DNA from: Maribacter caenipelagi
GTDB lineage: Bacteria; Bacteroidota; Bacteroidia; Flavobacteriales; Flavobacteriaceae
NCBI RefSeq assembly: GCF_004364175.1
Contig: NZ_SNZW01000011.1
Location: forward strand, 124,001-188,000
Direction: 5' to 3'
Length of the DNA stretch: 64,000 nucleotides
Below, in pieces: positions 42,901 through 49,852 of the stretch (the stretch's first letter is position 1; every line of letters begins with the position of its first letter). Made by a program: the position numbers and the translations under genes. The notes below the pieces were generated by a model, which was not told the origin of the DNA, searched no databases, and saw only the letters and a program-made list of their open reading frames with translations.

Positions 42901-45900
42901 TACCAGGCGGTACAATTACTATAAACGTAACTGGTGGTTCAACAAACCTTGAGTTTATAATGACACCTCCAGCAGGTGTTGCAGTAACTCAGTTGAATGA
43001 CCCAACATTTACAGGATTAACTGTTGATGGTCTTTACAGTTTCTTAGTTAGAGATTTAGATACTACAAATCCTGTTTGTGAGTACCCAGTAACGCAAGAA
43101 TTAGCTCCTGCCATACAGCCAGTATTTACAGATTCTCATATAGACATTACATGTTTTGGATCTAATGACGGTTCAATTACATTGACACAAGTGGAAAACG
43201 GAGTAAATCCGCTAACATTTGCCATATCTCCTGTAGCAGGAACATTTAACCCAAGCAACAATACGTTTGAAGGCTTGCCTCCAAATACGTATGTGGTAAC
43301 TGCAACAGGAACCAATGGTTGTAGTGCTGTTTCAGGTAATATTGTAATAGATGAACCTACATTAATTTCGAACATCAATACTTCGGTAGTAGAATTCGGT
43401 TGTACCGTGGGTAATAATCCTAACAACGCTACAATTACCGTTGACGAGGCTGCCATTACAGGTGGTAGCGGTAACTATGTAATCTATGAATTTTTAGATA
43501 GCAGTTCAACTATTGTACAATCTGGTGCGTCTAACGTATTAATTGTTACAAATAGAGCAGGTGACACCTATACTATTAATGTATATGACGATAAAGGATG
43601 TGCTGGTAACACAACGGCTACCGTACTTCCTTATGATGAAATGACAGGAGCAACAGCTGCCGTAACGACAACAGTTACGTGTGCCCCAGGTAGTGATGGT
43701 GTAATTACGGTTACAGCAACATCTTCTGCTAGTGATGCTACTAAATATGAGTATAGTATCGATAACGGTTCAACTTATGTTCCTACCAATGTCTTTGGCG
43801 GATTATCTGCTGGAAACCATAACTTCTTAATAAGACATACAGACACAGGTTGTTTCGTAACAGCTTCAGCTATAATTGAAGAACCAAATACGTTTACTAT
43901 TGATGTTGTTAAGACAAATGATGTAATTTGTTTTGGAACGAATACTGGTGAAGTAACTGTTGAATTAATTGACGCTGCATATAGCACAGGATTCGATTGG
44001 GAAATTTTCCGTACCGATAATACTTCTGTTGTTAGTGGTTCAGAATTAGCAAACGGTCCTACACCAATAATTAACTTAGGTGTTGGTGAATACTATGTAT
44101 CAATATCACAATCTAATAATCCTTTCTGTACCAATGTTGAATATTTCAATATTGCAGGTCCTGATGCTGATATTACTGGAAATACTGTAATAACAAATAT
44201 TACATGTAACCCTGGTAATGATGGTTCAATTACAATCATTGACGTAGTTGGTGGTTGGGGTGGCTATACATACTATGTAGGTGTAGGTATTCCTGCAACT
44301 GTAGATTTCGTGGCAGGTGCTACTTTCGATTCGCTTACAGCAGGTACTTACCAGGCATGGGCACGAGATTCTGAAGGTTGTGAGCGATTAATTCAAGATA
44401 ATATTGTTCTTGATGTTCCAGACCCAATAGCGGCAATATTAGAAGTAAACATAGAGAACTGCACAAACTTACAAGGAGAAATTGAAGTGAGTATGCCTAC
44501 TGGCGGACAAGGAAGTAACTATACATACCAATTAAGATTAAACGGTACTGATTTCCGTGCACCACAAAACACGAGAGTATTCACAGGTCTTGGTGCTGGT
44601 AGTTATGACGTAACGATTATAGACCAATGGGGTTGTCCTTTTACAACCAATGCGGTGGTGCTTTATGAGCAAATGGATGTTTCTACGACAGTAGATAAGT
44701 CTATTGATTGTTCATCAATACCTGGTGGTGAAATCACAGTGAATGTTAATGGTGGTTCTACTAACCTTGAGTTTGAAATGACGACTCCGTTAGGTAGCGT
44801 TGTAACTCAAACAACAGGTGTATTTACAAACTTAACTGAGGCAGGACCATATCGTTTCATCGTAAGAGATTTAGATACAACTAACCCTGTTTGTGAAAGA
44901 GAAGTGACTCAAACATTAGATGCGCCGGTTGATCCAGTATTATTAGATGCAACTATTGTAAACGTAAGTTGTTTCGGTGGTTCAGATGGTAATATTAGCG
45001 CTAACATTGATCCTGCTACGAATACAAACCCTGAATATCAATATGAATTATATGATATCGCTGATTTGGTTAATCCGATAGCATCTCAAACAAATCCTTT
45101 ATTTACAGGATTAACAGAAGGTGATTATCAAGTACGGGTTATTTCTAGTAGAGGTTGTGAAGACATCAAGAATGAAACTATCACAGAACCATTAGCATTA
45201 ACGGTAAGTGCGACGGCAACAGAATTTAGTTGTTCAGCAGATAATAGTGTTAATACGGCAACAATAACGGCAACAGCTGGCGCAGGTACTGGTACCGCAC
45301 CATATTTGTACAGTATAGACAATGTAATCTTTCAAACATCGAATACATTCAATGTTAGCGATACAGGAAGTGCACAAACTATTAATGTATATGTAAAAGA
45401 TGCCAAAGGTTGTGACACGTTCGATACGGTTACAATTCAACCTATCAACACGTTTACAGCTTCTATTGCACAAGATATAGCTATTAATTGTGCTGTTAAT
45501 GAAACAATTACAATTACCGTTGCCGATAATGGACTGGCACATAACTATGGTTATGAGTTGTTACCGATTGGAAATACAACGGCTACATTAGTAAGCTCTA
45601 CCGCAACAACAGCTACGTTCGATTTAACCACTGTAGGCTCTTACGTATTTAGAGTTACAGATTTAGATACGGGCTGTTTTGTAAATACCGCTAGTTATCC
45701 GGTTGCTCCGTTCGATTTAATTACGGCAACAGCTACACCTGTATCAGAGGTTACATGTTTTGGTGATGCTAACGGAAGTTTAGAAATTGATATCGATGGC
45801 TATACGGGTAATTACACTTACGAGGTATTTACCACGGCAGGAGTTTCTGTTATAGCATCGACTGCAACCGACACCAGTGTTAACCCAAGAACGATTACAG

Positions 45901-48257
45901 GATTATCTGGTGGCAGCTACTATGTTACCATTACGGAAACCGATGTTCCTTTATGTTCAGAAGACACGAATATGGTGACTATTGTATCTCCGGATATTGC
46001 TTTAAGTGGAACTGTTACTCCTTTAGCAGAAGCAACCTGTACAGATGATCAAGGTGAAATTAGAGTAGAAGTTGAAGGTGGATATAAGCCATATGATATT
46101 GTATTGACCAATACCTTAACAGGAGATGTGTATACAATGGATGACGTTAATGAAGGACTTTTCACAGATTTAGCTGCGGGGGATTTTACAGTAAGCATTA
46201 CCGATGATGCCGGATGTGTAGTAAATTATACAGAAACATTGGCAGCTGCAACTCCAATAGTTGCCAACGCCACTCCGCTTGTAACAGACTTAGCTTGTTA
46301 CGGTGATACAGGAGCTGTAGTTACTGCAAATGTAACTGGTGGCGGTAGTGGTAATTACGAATATCAGTTGAATTATTATGATGAAACCGGTACTACAATA
46401 ACAAATACAACTGGAGCACAAACTAATCCTAATTTTAGAGATTTAGGTGCAGGTTTCTATAGTGTTACCGTAATTGACGGATGGAATTGTGATACAACAA
46501 CCAATGTAGTTGAGGTAAGAGAGCCAACTGAAGTACAGGCTAGCTTAATTAGAACAGACGCATTAACCTGTGAGTCTGGCGCGGCGTTCGAGCTTAGCGC
46601 AACAGGTGGTAGTGGAACATATGAGTATAGTGTTGACAATATCAACTTCTTACCAATGACAAGCAACCCAATTGGATTACCGGAAACTGGTGAGTATGGT
46701 GCAGGTAGATATCAATTCTATGTTCGTGACGCTGTAAATGGTTGTGAGTCTGCAATTTCTAATGCTATTACAGAAAGTGAGATTCCACCATTATTATTAA
46801 CGGTAAACGAAACTGCTGCAGTATTAAATTGTACCAGCGAAAGCACGGCTATTATTTATGCAACTGCTGATGGCGGATTAGGAAACTACCAATATGAATT
46901 ATTTACAGATAGTTCTTTAAGCGTAGCCTCTAGAATTGCTGGTCCACAATCTCAAGGAGTGTTTAGAGATTTAGGTGCAGGTACTTATTATGTTACTGTA
47001 ATTAGTGATGATTGTGAAACAACACCAGAAACAGTTGTTATTGATGAGCCAACGCCGCTTTCTTATACAGACAATGTTATTGATATTACCTGTGAAGGTG
47101 AAGATAACGGCGAGATTTCGGTAACGTTATCTGGTGGAGCTGGCGGTTATCAATATGCGATTTCTCCGAACTTAAATCAATTTTATGCTGAAGGTATATT
47201 TACCGAATTGACTCCGGGAGAGTATACAATCATTGCACAAGACCAAAATGGTTGTTTCGAATACTTGACATACACTATTTCAGAGCCGTCAAGTTTAGAA
47301 GTAACGGCAGAGACTACACCAGAAATTTGTGTTGATAGCCAAGATGGTTCTATCATCCTTGAAATAACAGGAGGTACGGCACCATATAGCACAGCGTTAA
47401 ATTCGAATAGCGATGAAGATTTTGTACTGAACAGAACAGAATTTTATGATATGGCTGCAGGTAATTACTTAATTGTAATTAAAGATGCAAATGGTTGTGA
47501 TACCAACGTAGTTGTTGACATTGAAACCGGAGTAAACCTTAACGCTACCGTAGTACCAGTTTATGAATGTTCGGGCGATACTCCAGATAACTATGTAAAT
47601 ATAACACTTGAAGACGATGGTGTAATTGGTGATGTACTTTATGCGATTGACTCTGTTGATCCAGCTGATTTTCAATTGAATCCTGATTTTAGAAATTCAG
47701 CTCCAGGTAATCATTATATAACCATTGCCCATTCTAATGGATGTTTACAAACAGTTGATTTCGTAATTGAAGCATTTGAACCTTTAACTCTTGTTTTAGA
47801 GCAAAATAACATGAACGAAATAACAGCTATAGCAGAAGGTGGTCGAGAAGACTATACTTTCTTCTTCGATGGTTATGACAATGGCGATAATAATACGTTC
47901 TATATCACAAGAACAGATACCTATGAGGTACGTGTTGTTGATGAGAACGGATGTTCTACGGTTGCAAACATATTCATGGAGTTTATAGACATTGAATTGC
48001 CTAATTTCTTTACGCCTGACGGAGACGGACAGAACGATTTATGGATCCCAAGAAACATTGAACAATACCCTCAAATACTAATAAAAATATTTGATCGTTA
48101 TGGTAGAGTGGTTTCCGAACAAGCAGTTGATTCTGAAGGTTGGGACGGAACATACTTAGACAACGAATTGCCAACCGGAGACTACTGGTATGTAGTGAAA
48201 CTGAACGGCGATCGAGATGAAAGAGAATTTGTTGGACACTTTACTTTATACCGTTAA
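30903..48257 (+). CDS. sprB: giant SprB-type gliding adhesin with T9SS type B sorting domain
   Basis: A single uninterrupted frame of 5,784 codons, about 600 kDa. The likely signal peptide is at residues 27-51 (MGKQYSKCLFFILFLALGLQTAVSQ); starts at 30903, 30933 and 30981 are all possible. An N-terminal adhesin-like region (to about 415) is followed by a DUF11-like module (LEKRVQTPGGLDITGQGVNLGQTLDYVLTFENIG), and from about residue 900 dozens of SprB repeats of 70-95 residues, typically ...TCFGxxxGSI...GG..PYTYSINGG...F.NLTAGTYDVRVRDANNC; the CFG motif alone occurs eleven times. The last 88 residues (NFFTPDGDGQNDLWIPRNI...GHFTLYR) are a type B sorting domain. SprB of F. johnsoniae is the mobile surface adhesin that drives gliding. 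The partner sprF-like gene follows by 14 bp. Confidence 0.92.
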   Translation: MIGRLQQIYKMTRLTQFLDFTKHTSLMGKQYSKCLFFILFLALGLQTAVSQVKNDFDVRYEADIRGELTFIANNIVNRYIPESTRRQWVFRNGRWRRETITIPAVTPNEPLNDTGNSSDYNDNYSMQYIDVDNDNSTFSSSSANLEIPDVDCSLVRYAGLYWSAVYVNADRSNIDEIKFMTPGGAYQDITADEIIFDGNGDADFGYYSPYAAYKDVTSIVSGLANPNGDYFVANVRASTGNNISGGISGGWKMVIVYENPNLPGDKFITTFDGYAGVKSGESIDIPVNGFTTLPAPFPVYANMGVAALEGDNRIGGDALQINANGSFTTLANGQNPANNFFNSSITQFDTQYTNRNPNSINTLGWDVDLFEIPNGGASNTIIPNGATSAILRASSSQDKYDIFFTSFDVDIIAPNIVLEKRVQTPGGLDITGQGVNLGQTLDYVLTFENIGNDDGVNYTIRDVLPVNVSPPDGRSFFNATDFSFPAPICTGTPRTCYEITYAYDPASREIVFNIPDVYVEDEDGEYSIIFRVQVAENCFDFINACSDLIENLAYSSYRGENNSAQVTDDPSVTDFNSCGFIIPGATNFLLDDLSDCNFERTIELCGTSAILNAGDGFDTYVWYRDTNSNGEIDATDIEINDGDPDNDPSTQVVTLVGQYIVDKIVADPCKGFKEIITVEPFGSGSLPNPVTEYFNEVNGDTDPSNDIPGEIVFCSDDNSYLPKIFLCGINDSQPLAVNIVDAQSVAWERLVEGSCGVDVGEDCANRALTCTWTEVGTGSNYLLNAPGEYRLSVVYQNGCTSRFFFKGFQNNLDIEFNNRDIVCDTDGNITITNLGSGYGYQLVDNDTNNVIVPFSSNNGPSFDFGSGENGSYRVEVTQLDTSGNPIQDACVFTTPVIGVRERAITYNVSVTPETCFNLGTVNLQITDADPPYAFEIRRDDGANGGLGTLIDSQNGHADNNYTFTDVSAGDYIAYISTDDGCSYSEAVTVINENDLDLTARVSQHITCREGNILMDSEGGKTPHTYAIWEHIDPSGTTVTSYPNYSDIPPTNFQSSQIFDIFDPGDYTFVVLDRNGCYSESNTVTIEFRPAAEFAATTVNDVLCFNESTGRIQFNLIDDNGYQLTFFLFDSDDQPLGENTTGLFPNLADGDYRVVINQRKGSASCDYEENYSISAPASAVSGTSILIQDYTCLQDGIIEAQNVTGGTAPYEYSIDGINFIPDTTVNAHRFENLTDGTYNLVIRDANGCTLSTDEIVIDRPNPPTDLTFTESQITCPAQTVNLTVNTINGTAPYVYSIIAPATIAPTSTSGNEAAFDGLAPDTYTVRVTDADGCFYDENYTINAINPITANGQTTQPISCFGAADGVIRFNVNFQAGQNFTYTITGPAGVVRTGGTEALIDNINNLAPGIYTIAIVDTDTNCTYSASHELEGPASALTISSLTEIQPSCTSQGSVSVLADGGWGSYVYELNNPDNSVFGSNSTGSFNGLSQTGTYNGTITDANNCSIPFTFDLNPATAPVLEITPNQDCFDDAVLLTLTASVSSGGDGTFQYSLNGGPFSSTNVFANLSAGTYTIDVRDGNNCTDTESITIDPALTVNASAGNITACGTDTDITVSAAGGDGNYVYAVVADGVIPTAGDFNVNNTVTVTGIGDYDVYVRDNSGNADFCESSYEITIDQDAPVAATETVVDVTCFGGNNGSISLAPSGGEAPYTFSINGGIFGTESSFNNLTAGTYDVRVRDANNCEAILSLPVDELPEIIAESVQTEDYTCNQLAEITVGSVTPTTGGSGSYQYSLNGGAWTAATAGGTVFTDLTDNTYQVQVRDANNINCVVALPEIIIAPLPILPSLSSSVAYSCDGTGIITILPNDAAYTYSIDGNTPQIGDNVFNNVLVGQHTITVDYGSDCTTDIIVTVEDGFAFEASLLTSKDLDCNADNSGSITFEVDNYGASGFEYSLDNFASILGSTTVSPQTISGLAAGSYRVYVRDAASTLPGCITFFDHIINEPTLVVADAARTQDFTCNNGGAEITASAIGGTPGYEYQLEEDVIGIVTPYQTNTVFSGLPAGTYNVRVMDANGCIDLIDTPIVISAPEIPAFTLQETLCYSGSNDATIVVDVTAGNGDYQFRINGGSFVTPTPLDATTYTFTGLSNGTYTIEVTDAFGCDAPAQTVTIDQQVTVSASAGSITACGTDTDIDITAAGGDGNYVYAVVADGVIPTAGDYAATNLVTVTGAGDYDVYVLDNNGGTDGCPAMYDISIAQDAPVAATPTVVDVTCFGGNNGSISLAPSGGEAPYTYSINGGIFGTESSFNNLTAGTYDVRVRDANNCEATLSLPVDELPEIIAESVQTEDYTCNQLAEITVGGVTPTTGGSGSYQYSLNGGTWTAATAGGTVFTDLSDGTFTVRVRDANNIACVISLLNIIIAPLPTAPLLSSSVDYSCDGTGTITILPNDATYTYSIDGNTPQIGDNVFNNVLVGQHTITVDYGSDCTTDIIVDVQDGNAFEAAILSYEDLDCNADNSGTITFEVENFGAGGYEYSYDSAFATIEGSDTAAMHQITGLAAGTYTIYVRDVDNPIAGCTEMLTQIINEPAVLTVSNTPTQPTCIDDGAVNITVTGGAAAYSYVIQLPDASFTPVQNTGIFTGLDQLGLHTITVTDANGCTDIDTFTLVAPVIPVASILPTSDVCFDSSVTGSATIEVGATGGVAPYSYKMNTGVFANSNTFTNLTPGSYTFEIRDANGCTDTMTFDIEAQLTGNLALTKDLDCSVSPEATMNLVTNGGYAPYTYELEVNGGGFAVFAGTFPYSTSTIGTYRFRVTDDQGCTAVSNLVTVTATVNPVATETITNPTCFGDTNGIVEINVDPNFGSSPYEISFDGSAFTSQRVYTGLAAGTYTYIVRDSKECTYNGSVDVIDPVLFDANVVATDVSCGGVGIGDVPGSIEITITSGGAPNFTYTLYDNLNNLATTTSPNPLVNTTDTVVNFGGLAFGDYYVRVLDANGCEYYENPVRVLSNPYIAVDAVIPAVSCVTGGTVELTASGGSGNYNFTIYGSGRTPDAEAPGATADEEVATYNGLNPGQNYVFQVIDVTTGCSSYIDADIPNLSTIDVVPTPTVTDVACFGDTNGSIAFQFEGYDTSVTTINYEIRESISNIPLGAAYSGSVTGPNGPGPTALETVSSIPPGDYVLFFQEAATPECTNTFEFRILEPNPVTLTLADQNNGYCSEDANVTVIAGGGNGSYTYAYVENGVPPVAGDYVTSNYAELDPSVNTEWDIYVMDGNGCSTALPIDVTIADDPTPAISGVVINQCTADEGEFIIEITLDGEGSQPYTLSVNSGSYQSSTLTTAGTTHQFTDLGSGNYTVQVRDFNGCGNLENIEIFPPTSITAEVTTQPSCTEGDGEIIITAYGGSTFYEYELFDNGGVSVAGGPQLSPIFTGLDSGVYTAHVYDTVLGGCTAQTDVELELATPVLFTTDITPVTCFGDTDGSIVVLLDATMDNPPYVFQLFIETAPSVLVPVGVPQTTSTFSNLAANDNYVVRATSSRGCVLEVDSPVATPLQITNVTADVVEFGCTVGNNPNNATVTVDTAAITGGSTTYVTYEFIDSSSAIVQSGTSNVLTVTDRTGETYTINVYDDNGCSGSTTATVLPFDEMIGATAAVTTTVTCAPGSDGVITVTATSSASDTTKYEYSINNGSTYVSTNVFGGLSAGNYNFLVRHTDTGCIVTASAIIEEPNTFNIDVAKTSDVICFGTNTGEVTFELVDATYNTGFDWEIFRTDNTSVVSGSEAANGPTSIINLGVGEYYVSISQTNNPFCTNVEFFNIAGPDADITGDTIVTDITCALGDGSITITDVVGGWGGYNYFVDTVAPTLPTDFIADASFAGLGAGTYQAWVRDAEGCERLIQDNIVLDVPELIDADLLVTVENCTNLQGVLTVSNVVGGQGSNYTYQLRLNGSDFRAPQNTTVFSGLGAGEYEVIVSDQWGCTFTTDSRLLYEQLSATTSVDKAIDCTSIPGGTITINVTGGSTNLEFIMTPPAGVAVTQLNDPTFTGLTVDGLYSFLVRDLDTTNPVCEYPVTQELAPAIQPVFTDSHIDITCFGSNDGSITLTQVENGVNPLTFAISPVAGTFNPSNNTFEGLPPNTYVVTATGTNGCSAVSGNIVIDEPTLISNINTSVVEFGCTVGNNPNNATITVDEAAITGGSGNYVIYEFLDSSSTIVQSGASNVLIVTNRAGDTYTINVYDDKGCAGNTTATVLPYDEMTGATAAVTTTVTCAPGSDGVITVTATSSASDATKYEYSIDNGSTYVPTNVFGGLSAGNHNFLIRHTDTGCFVTASAIIEEPNTFTIDVVKTNDVICFGTNTGEVTVELIDAAYSTGFDWEIFRTDNTSVVSGSELANGPTPIINLGVGEYYVSISQSNNPFCTNVEYFNIAGPDADITGNTVITNITCNPGNDGSITIIDVVGGWGGYTYYVGVGIPATVDFVAGATFDSLTAGTYQAWARDSEGCERLIQDNIVLDVPDPIAAILEVNIENCTNLQGEIEVSMPTGGQGSNYTYQLRLNGTDFRAPQNTRVFTGLGAGSYDVTIIDQWGCPFTTNAVVLYEQMDVSTTVDKSIDCSSIPGGEITVNVNGGSTNLEFEMTTPLGSVVTQTTGVFTNLTEAGPYRFIVRDLDTTNPVCEREVTQTLDAPVDPVLLDATIVNVSCFGGSDGNISANIDPATNTNPEYQYELYDIADLVNPIASQTNPLFTGLTEGDYQVRVISSRGCEDIKNETITEPLALTVSATATEFSCSADNSVNTATITATAGAGTGTAPYLYSIDNVIFQTSNTFNVSDTGSAQTINVYVKDAKGCDTFDTVTIQPINTFTASIAQDIAINCAVNETITITVADNGLAHNYGYELLPIGNTTATLVSSTATTATFDLTTVGSYVFRVTDLDTGCFVNTASYPVAPFDLITATATPVSEVTCFGDANGSLEIDIDGYTGNYTYEVFTTAGVSVIASTATDTSVNPRTITGLSGGSYYVTITETDVPLCSEDTNMVTIVSPDIALSGTVTPLAEATCTDDQGEIRVEVEGGYKPYDIVLTNTLTGDVYTMDDVNEGLFTDLAAGDFTVSITDDAGCVVNYTETLAAATPIVANATPLVTDLACYGDTGAVVTANVTGGGSGNYEYQLNYYDETGTTITNTTGAQTNPNFRDLGAGFYSVTVIDGWNCDTTTNVVEVREPTEVQASLIRTDALTCESGAAFELSATGGSGTYEYSVDNINFLPMTSNPIGLPETGEYGAGRYQFYVRDAVNGCESAISNAITESEIPPLLLTVNETAAVLNCTSESTAIIYATADGGLGNYQYELFTDSSLSVASRIAGPQSQGVFRDLGAGTYYVTVISDDCETTPETVVIDEPTPLSYTDNVIDITCEGEDNGEISVTLSGGAGGYQYAISPNLNQFYAEGIFTELTPGEYTIIAQDQNGCFEYLTYTISEPSSLEVTAETTPEICVDSQDGSIILEITGGTAPYSTALNSNSDEDFVLNRTEFYDMAAGNYLIVIKDANGCDTNVVVDIETGVNLNATVVPVYECSGDTPDNYVNITLEDDGVIGDVLYAIDSVDPADFQLNPDFRNSAPGNHYITIAHSNGCLQTVDFVIEAFEPLTLVLEQNNMNEITAIAEGGREDYTFFFDGYDNGDNNTFYITRTDTYEVRVVDENGCSTVANIFMEFIDIELPNFFTPDGDGQNDLWIPRNIEQYPQILIKIFDRYGRVVSEQAVDSEGWDGTYLDNELPTGDYWYVVKLNGDRDEREFVGHFTLYR
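35691..36914 (+). repeat. segmental duplication A inside sprB, copy 1
   Basis: This stretch of several SprB repeats recurs at 37434-38660 with a constant offset of 1,743 bp (1,746 near the end, after a 3-bp insertion). The middle part, from about 35931, is nearly identical at DNA level, while the edges have diverged more. Confidence 0.85.
37434..38660 (+). repeat. segmental duplication A inside sprB, copy 2
   Basis: Second copy of the unit at 35691-36914. It starts about 520 bp after the first copy ends. Reading frame is preserved, and most differences seen are single-base changes, many of them silent. Confidence 0.85.
41574..43090 (+). repeat. segmental duplication B inside sprB, copy 1
   Basis: A block of about 500 codons beginning EFGCTVGNNPNNAT and ending near VRDLDTTNPVCE recurs at 43392-44905 with an offset of 1,818 bp, drifting to 1,815 after a 3-bp indel. 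Confidence 0.85.
43392..44905 (+). repeat. segmental duplication B inside sprB, copy 2
   Basis: Second copy of the block at 41574-43090, placed almost in tandem. Protein identity is high over the whole length, including distinctive strings such as DWEIFRTDNTSVVSGSE and GGQGSNYTYQLRLNG. Confidence 0.85.
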
Positions 48258-48271
48258 AAACTTAACCTAAA

Positions 48272-49225
48272 ATGATGATGCGGAACAGTCTATTGACACT
48301 GGTATTATTTATAAGCGTCTTCTCCCTAAGAGGGCAGGAGCTTACTATACCTCAATTATCTCAATATCTTGCCGATAACCCCTTTGTAATGTCCCCAACT
48401 TACGCAGGTATTGGTGACCATGTTAAAATAAGACTTAACGGTCTTACGCAATGGGTAGGTATTAAAGATGCACCCGATACCCAATCTCTTGCTGCAGATA
48501 TGCGAATTGGAGAGAAATCTGGTATTGGTATGTTATTGTATAACGATAGTAATGGTGAAACAAAGCAACAGGGAGCACGGTTCTCATTTGCCCATCACCT
48601 TACATTGGACCGTTATGATGATGAGTTTTTATCATTCGGTATATCTTATAATTTTAACCAGTTTAGAATTGACAACACAAACCCAGAGTTAGTAGCCGAT
48701 CCTGCATATGTTGGTGATAAAGCTACCACAAATCATAATTTTGATATTGGGGCACTTTACAGGTATGACAAATTTTATTTCAGTATCAATGCATCTAATG
48801 TTTTAGATAAAGACTTAAGTAATTTCAACGCATTATACGAGCCTAATAGATTAAGAAACTATTACGTGTATACAGGTTATAGATACATGAAAAAAAGAAC
48901 CAGTAAGATGGAAATTGAGCCTTCTGTGTTGTTTCAATTGTTTGAGAGTGATGGGCGTTCTGTTACCGATTTAAACTTGAAATTCAGATTTTACGATTTT
49001 GAAGATTATTTCTACGCAGGTATCAACTATCGTTTCTTGAACGACCAAATTGGTAATCCGCTTTATATCGCTCCTATTGCAGGTTTAAAGAAAAGTAACT
49101 TTTACTTCGGATATTCTTATCAAGTAATTCTGAACGAACTTCTTGGGTATAGTTCTGGTACGCATGTAATTACCTTAGGGGTAGATTTATTTCAAGGTAT
49201 CAGTAATTGTCGGTGTACTTACTAA
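48272..49225 (+). CDS. sprF: PorP/SprF family type IX secretion system membrane protein
   Basis: A 317-residue outer-membrane beta-barrel protein with a signal peptide (NSLLTLVLFISVFSLRGQ) and the family opening ELTIPQLSQYLADNPFVMSPTYAGIGDHVKIRLNGLTQWVGIKDAPDTQSL. The ending ELLGYSSGTHVITLGVDLFQGISNCRCTY is also family-like. SprF of F. johnsoniae is needed for SprB to reach the cell surface; such genes usually stand directly behind the adhesin they serve. Here the gene starts 14 bp after the giant adhesin, so an operon and a dedicated-partner role are likely. Three ATGs in a row (48272, 48275, 48278) make the exact start uncertain by two codons. Confidence 0.9.
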   Translation: MMMRNSLLTLVLFISVFSLRGQELTIPQLSQYLADNPFVMSPTYAGIGDHVKIRLNGLTQWVGIKDAPDTQSLAADMRIGEKSGIGMLLYNDSNGETKQQGARFSFAHHLTLDRYDDEFLSFGISYNFNQFRIDNTNPELVADPAYVGDKATTNHNFDIGALYRYDKFYFSINASNVLDKDLSNFNALYEPNRLRNYYVYTGYRYMKKRTSKMEIEPSVLFQLFESDGRSVTDLNLKFRFYDFEDYFYAGINYRFLNDQIGNPLYIAPIAGLKKSNFYFGYSYQVILNELLGYSSGTHVITLGVDLFQGISNCRCTY

Positions 49226-49269
49226 TCCTTCATGGATAATCATTAAATTTGATGTCCAGAATATAAAGA

Positions 49270-49641
49270 ATGGGTAAAGTACAGTTAGAGAATATAAAAG
49301 CATATGCCCACCACGGGTGTTTGCCTCAAGAAACTAATATTGGTAGTGATTATTTGGTCAACGTTTCTGTAGAGACAAATCTATTGATTGCCTCAGTTTC
49401 CGACGAGCTAAAAGATACTGTTGATTATGTTCATATCAACAAGATAGTCAAGCAAGAGATGGCAACACCTTCTAAGTTGTTGGAGCATGTAGCCAAAAGA
49501 ATAATCGACCGTATTTTTATGGAACTGCCAACCGTAGACTCAGCTATGGTATCCGTTTCTAAAATCAATCCGCCCATAAATGGGGACGTAGAAAAGGTAA
49601 CCGTATCATTGAATTTACAAAGAGGACAATCTGTTCAGTAA
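49270..49641 (+). CDS. folB: dihydroneopterin aldolase
   Basis: A 123-residue enzyme that cleaves dihydroneopterin to hydroxymethyl-dihydropterin and glycolaldehyde in folate synthesis. Family features are the opening KVQLENIKAYAHHGCLPQETNIGSDYLVNVSVET, DTVDYVHINKIVKQEM, LLEHVAKRIIDRI and the late lysine in VSVSKINPPINGDVEKVTVSL. Length is typical of this octamer-forming family. It starts 44 bp after the sprF-like gene and may be read through from it, and is followed by tRNA-Cys. Confidence 0.94.
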   Translation: MGKVQLENIKAYAHHGCLPQETNIGSDYLVNVSVETNLLIASVSDELKDTVDYVHINKIVKQEMATPSKLLEHVAKRIIDRIFMELPTVDSAMVSVSKINPPINGDVEKVTVSLNLQRGQSVQ

Positions 49642-49706
49642 TCCATCCGACCTTAAAAAAATATAATTTCTTGGCTGTTAATGCAGCTTAAATTGGGAAT
49701 AATGTT

Positions 49707-49714
49707 TATTTTTG
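49707..49714 (+). promoter_or_regulatory. candidate tRNA-Cys -7 box (TATTTTTG)
   Basis: TATTTTTG matches TAnnTTTG and ends 15 bp before the mature tRNA 5' end. A -33 box is not clear at the standard distance. Confidence 0.5.
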
Positions 49715-49729
49715 CTCTCGCTAAAAAAT

Positions 49730-49803
49730 GGCATCGTGGCCGAGTGGCTAGGCACAGCTCTGCAAAAGCTTGTACAGCGGTTCGAATCCGCTCGATGCCT
49801 CCA
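49730..49803 (+). tRNA. tRNA-Cys (GCA)
   Basis: A full 74-nt cloverleaf including encoded CCA. The acceptor GGCATCG pairs with CGATGCC, the T-arm is AGCGG-TTCGAAT-CCGCT, and the anticodon loop CTGCAAA places GCA at 49762-49764. The discriminator is T73, the cysteine identity base. The variable loop is short (GTAC). The top anticodon-stem pair 27-43 is a C-T mismatch; the other four pairs are normal. Confidence 0.96.
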
Positions 49804-49830
49804 AAACCCTCCTATTAGGAGGGTTTTTTT
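49804..49830 (+). terminator. intrinsic terminator after tRNA-Cys
   Basis: AAACCCTCCT (49804-49813) pairs with AGGAGGGTTT (49817-49826) over a 3-nt loop, ending in TTTTTTT. It begins directly after the encoded CCA. Confidence 0.9.
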
Positions 49831-49852
49831 GTTTACTTTACTTTTCTGTTAC

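Noticed and set aside
33700-47900. Regularly spaced repeats read as a CRISPR-like or non-coding array
   Set aside because: They are codon-level SprB repeats in one intact reading frame, with 70-95-residue units and protein-level conservation.
31000-48000. Numerous antisense frames of 60-110 codons inside sprB
   Set aside because: They mirror the repeat pattern of the sense strand and have no independent coding features.
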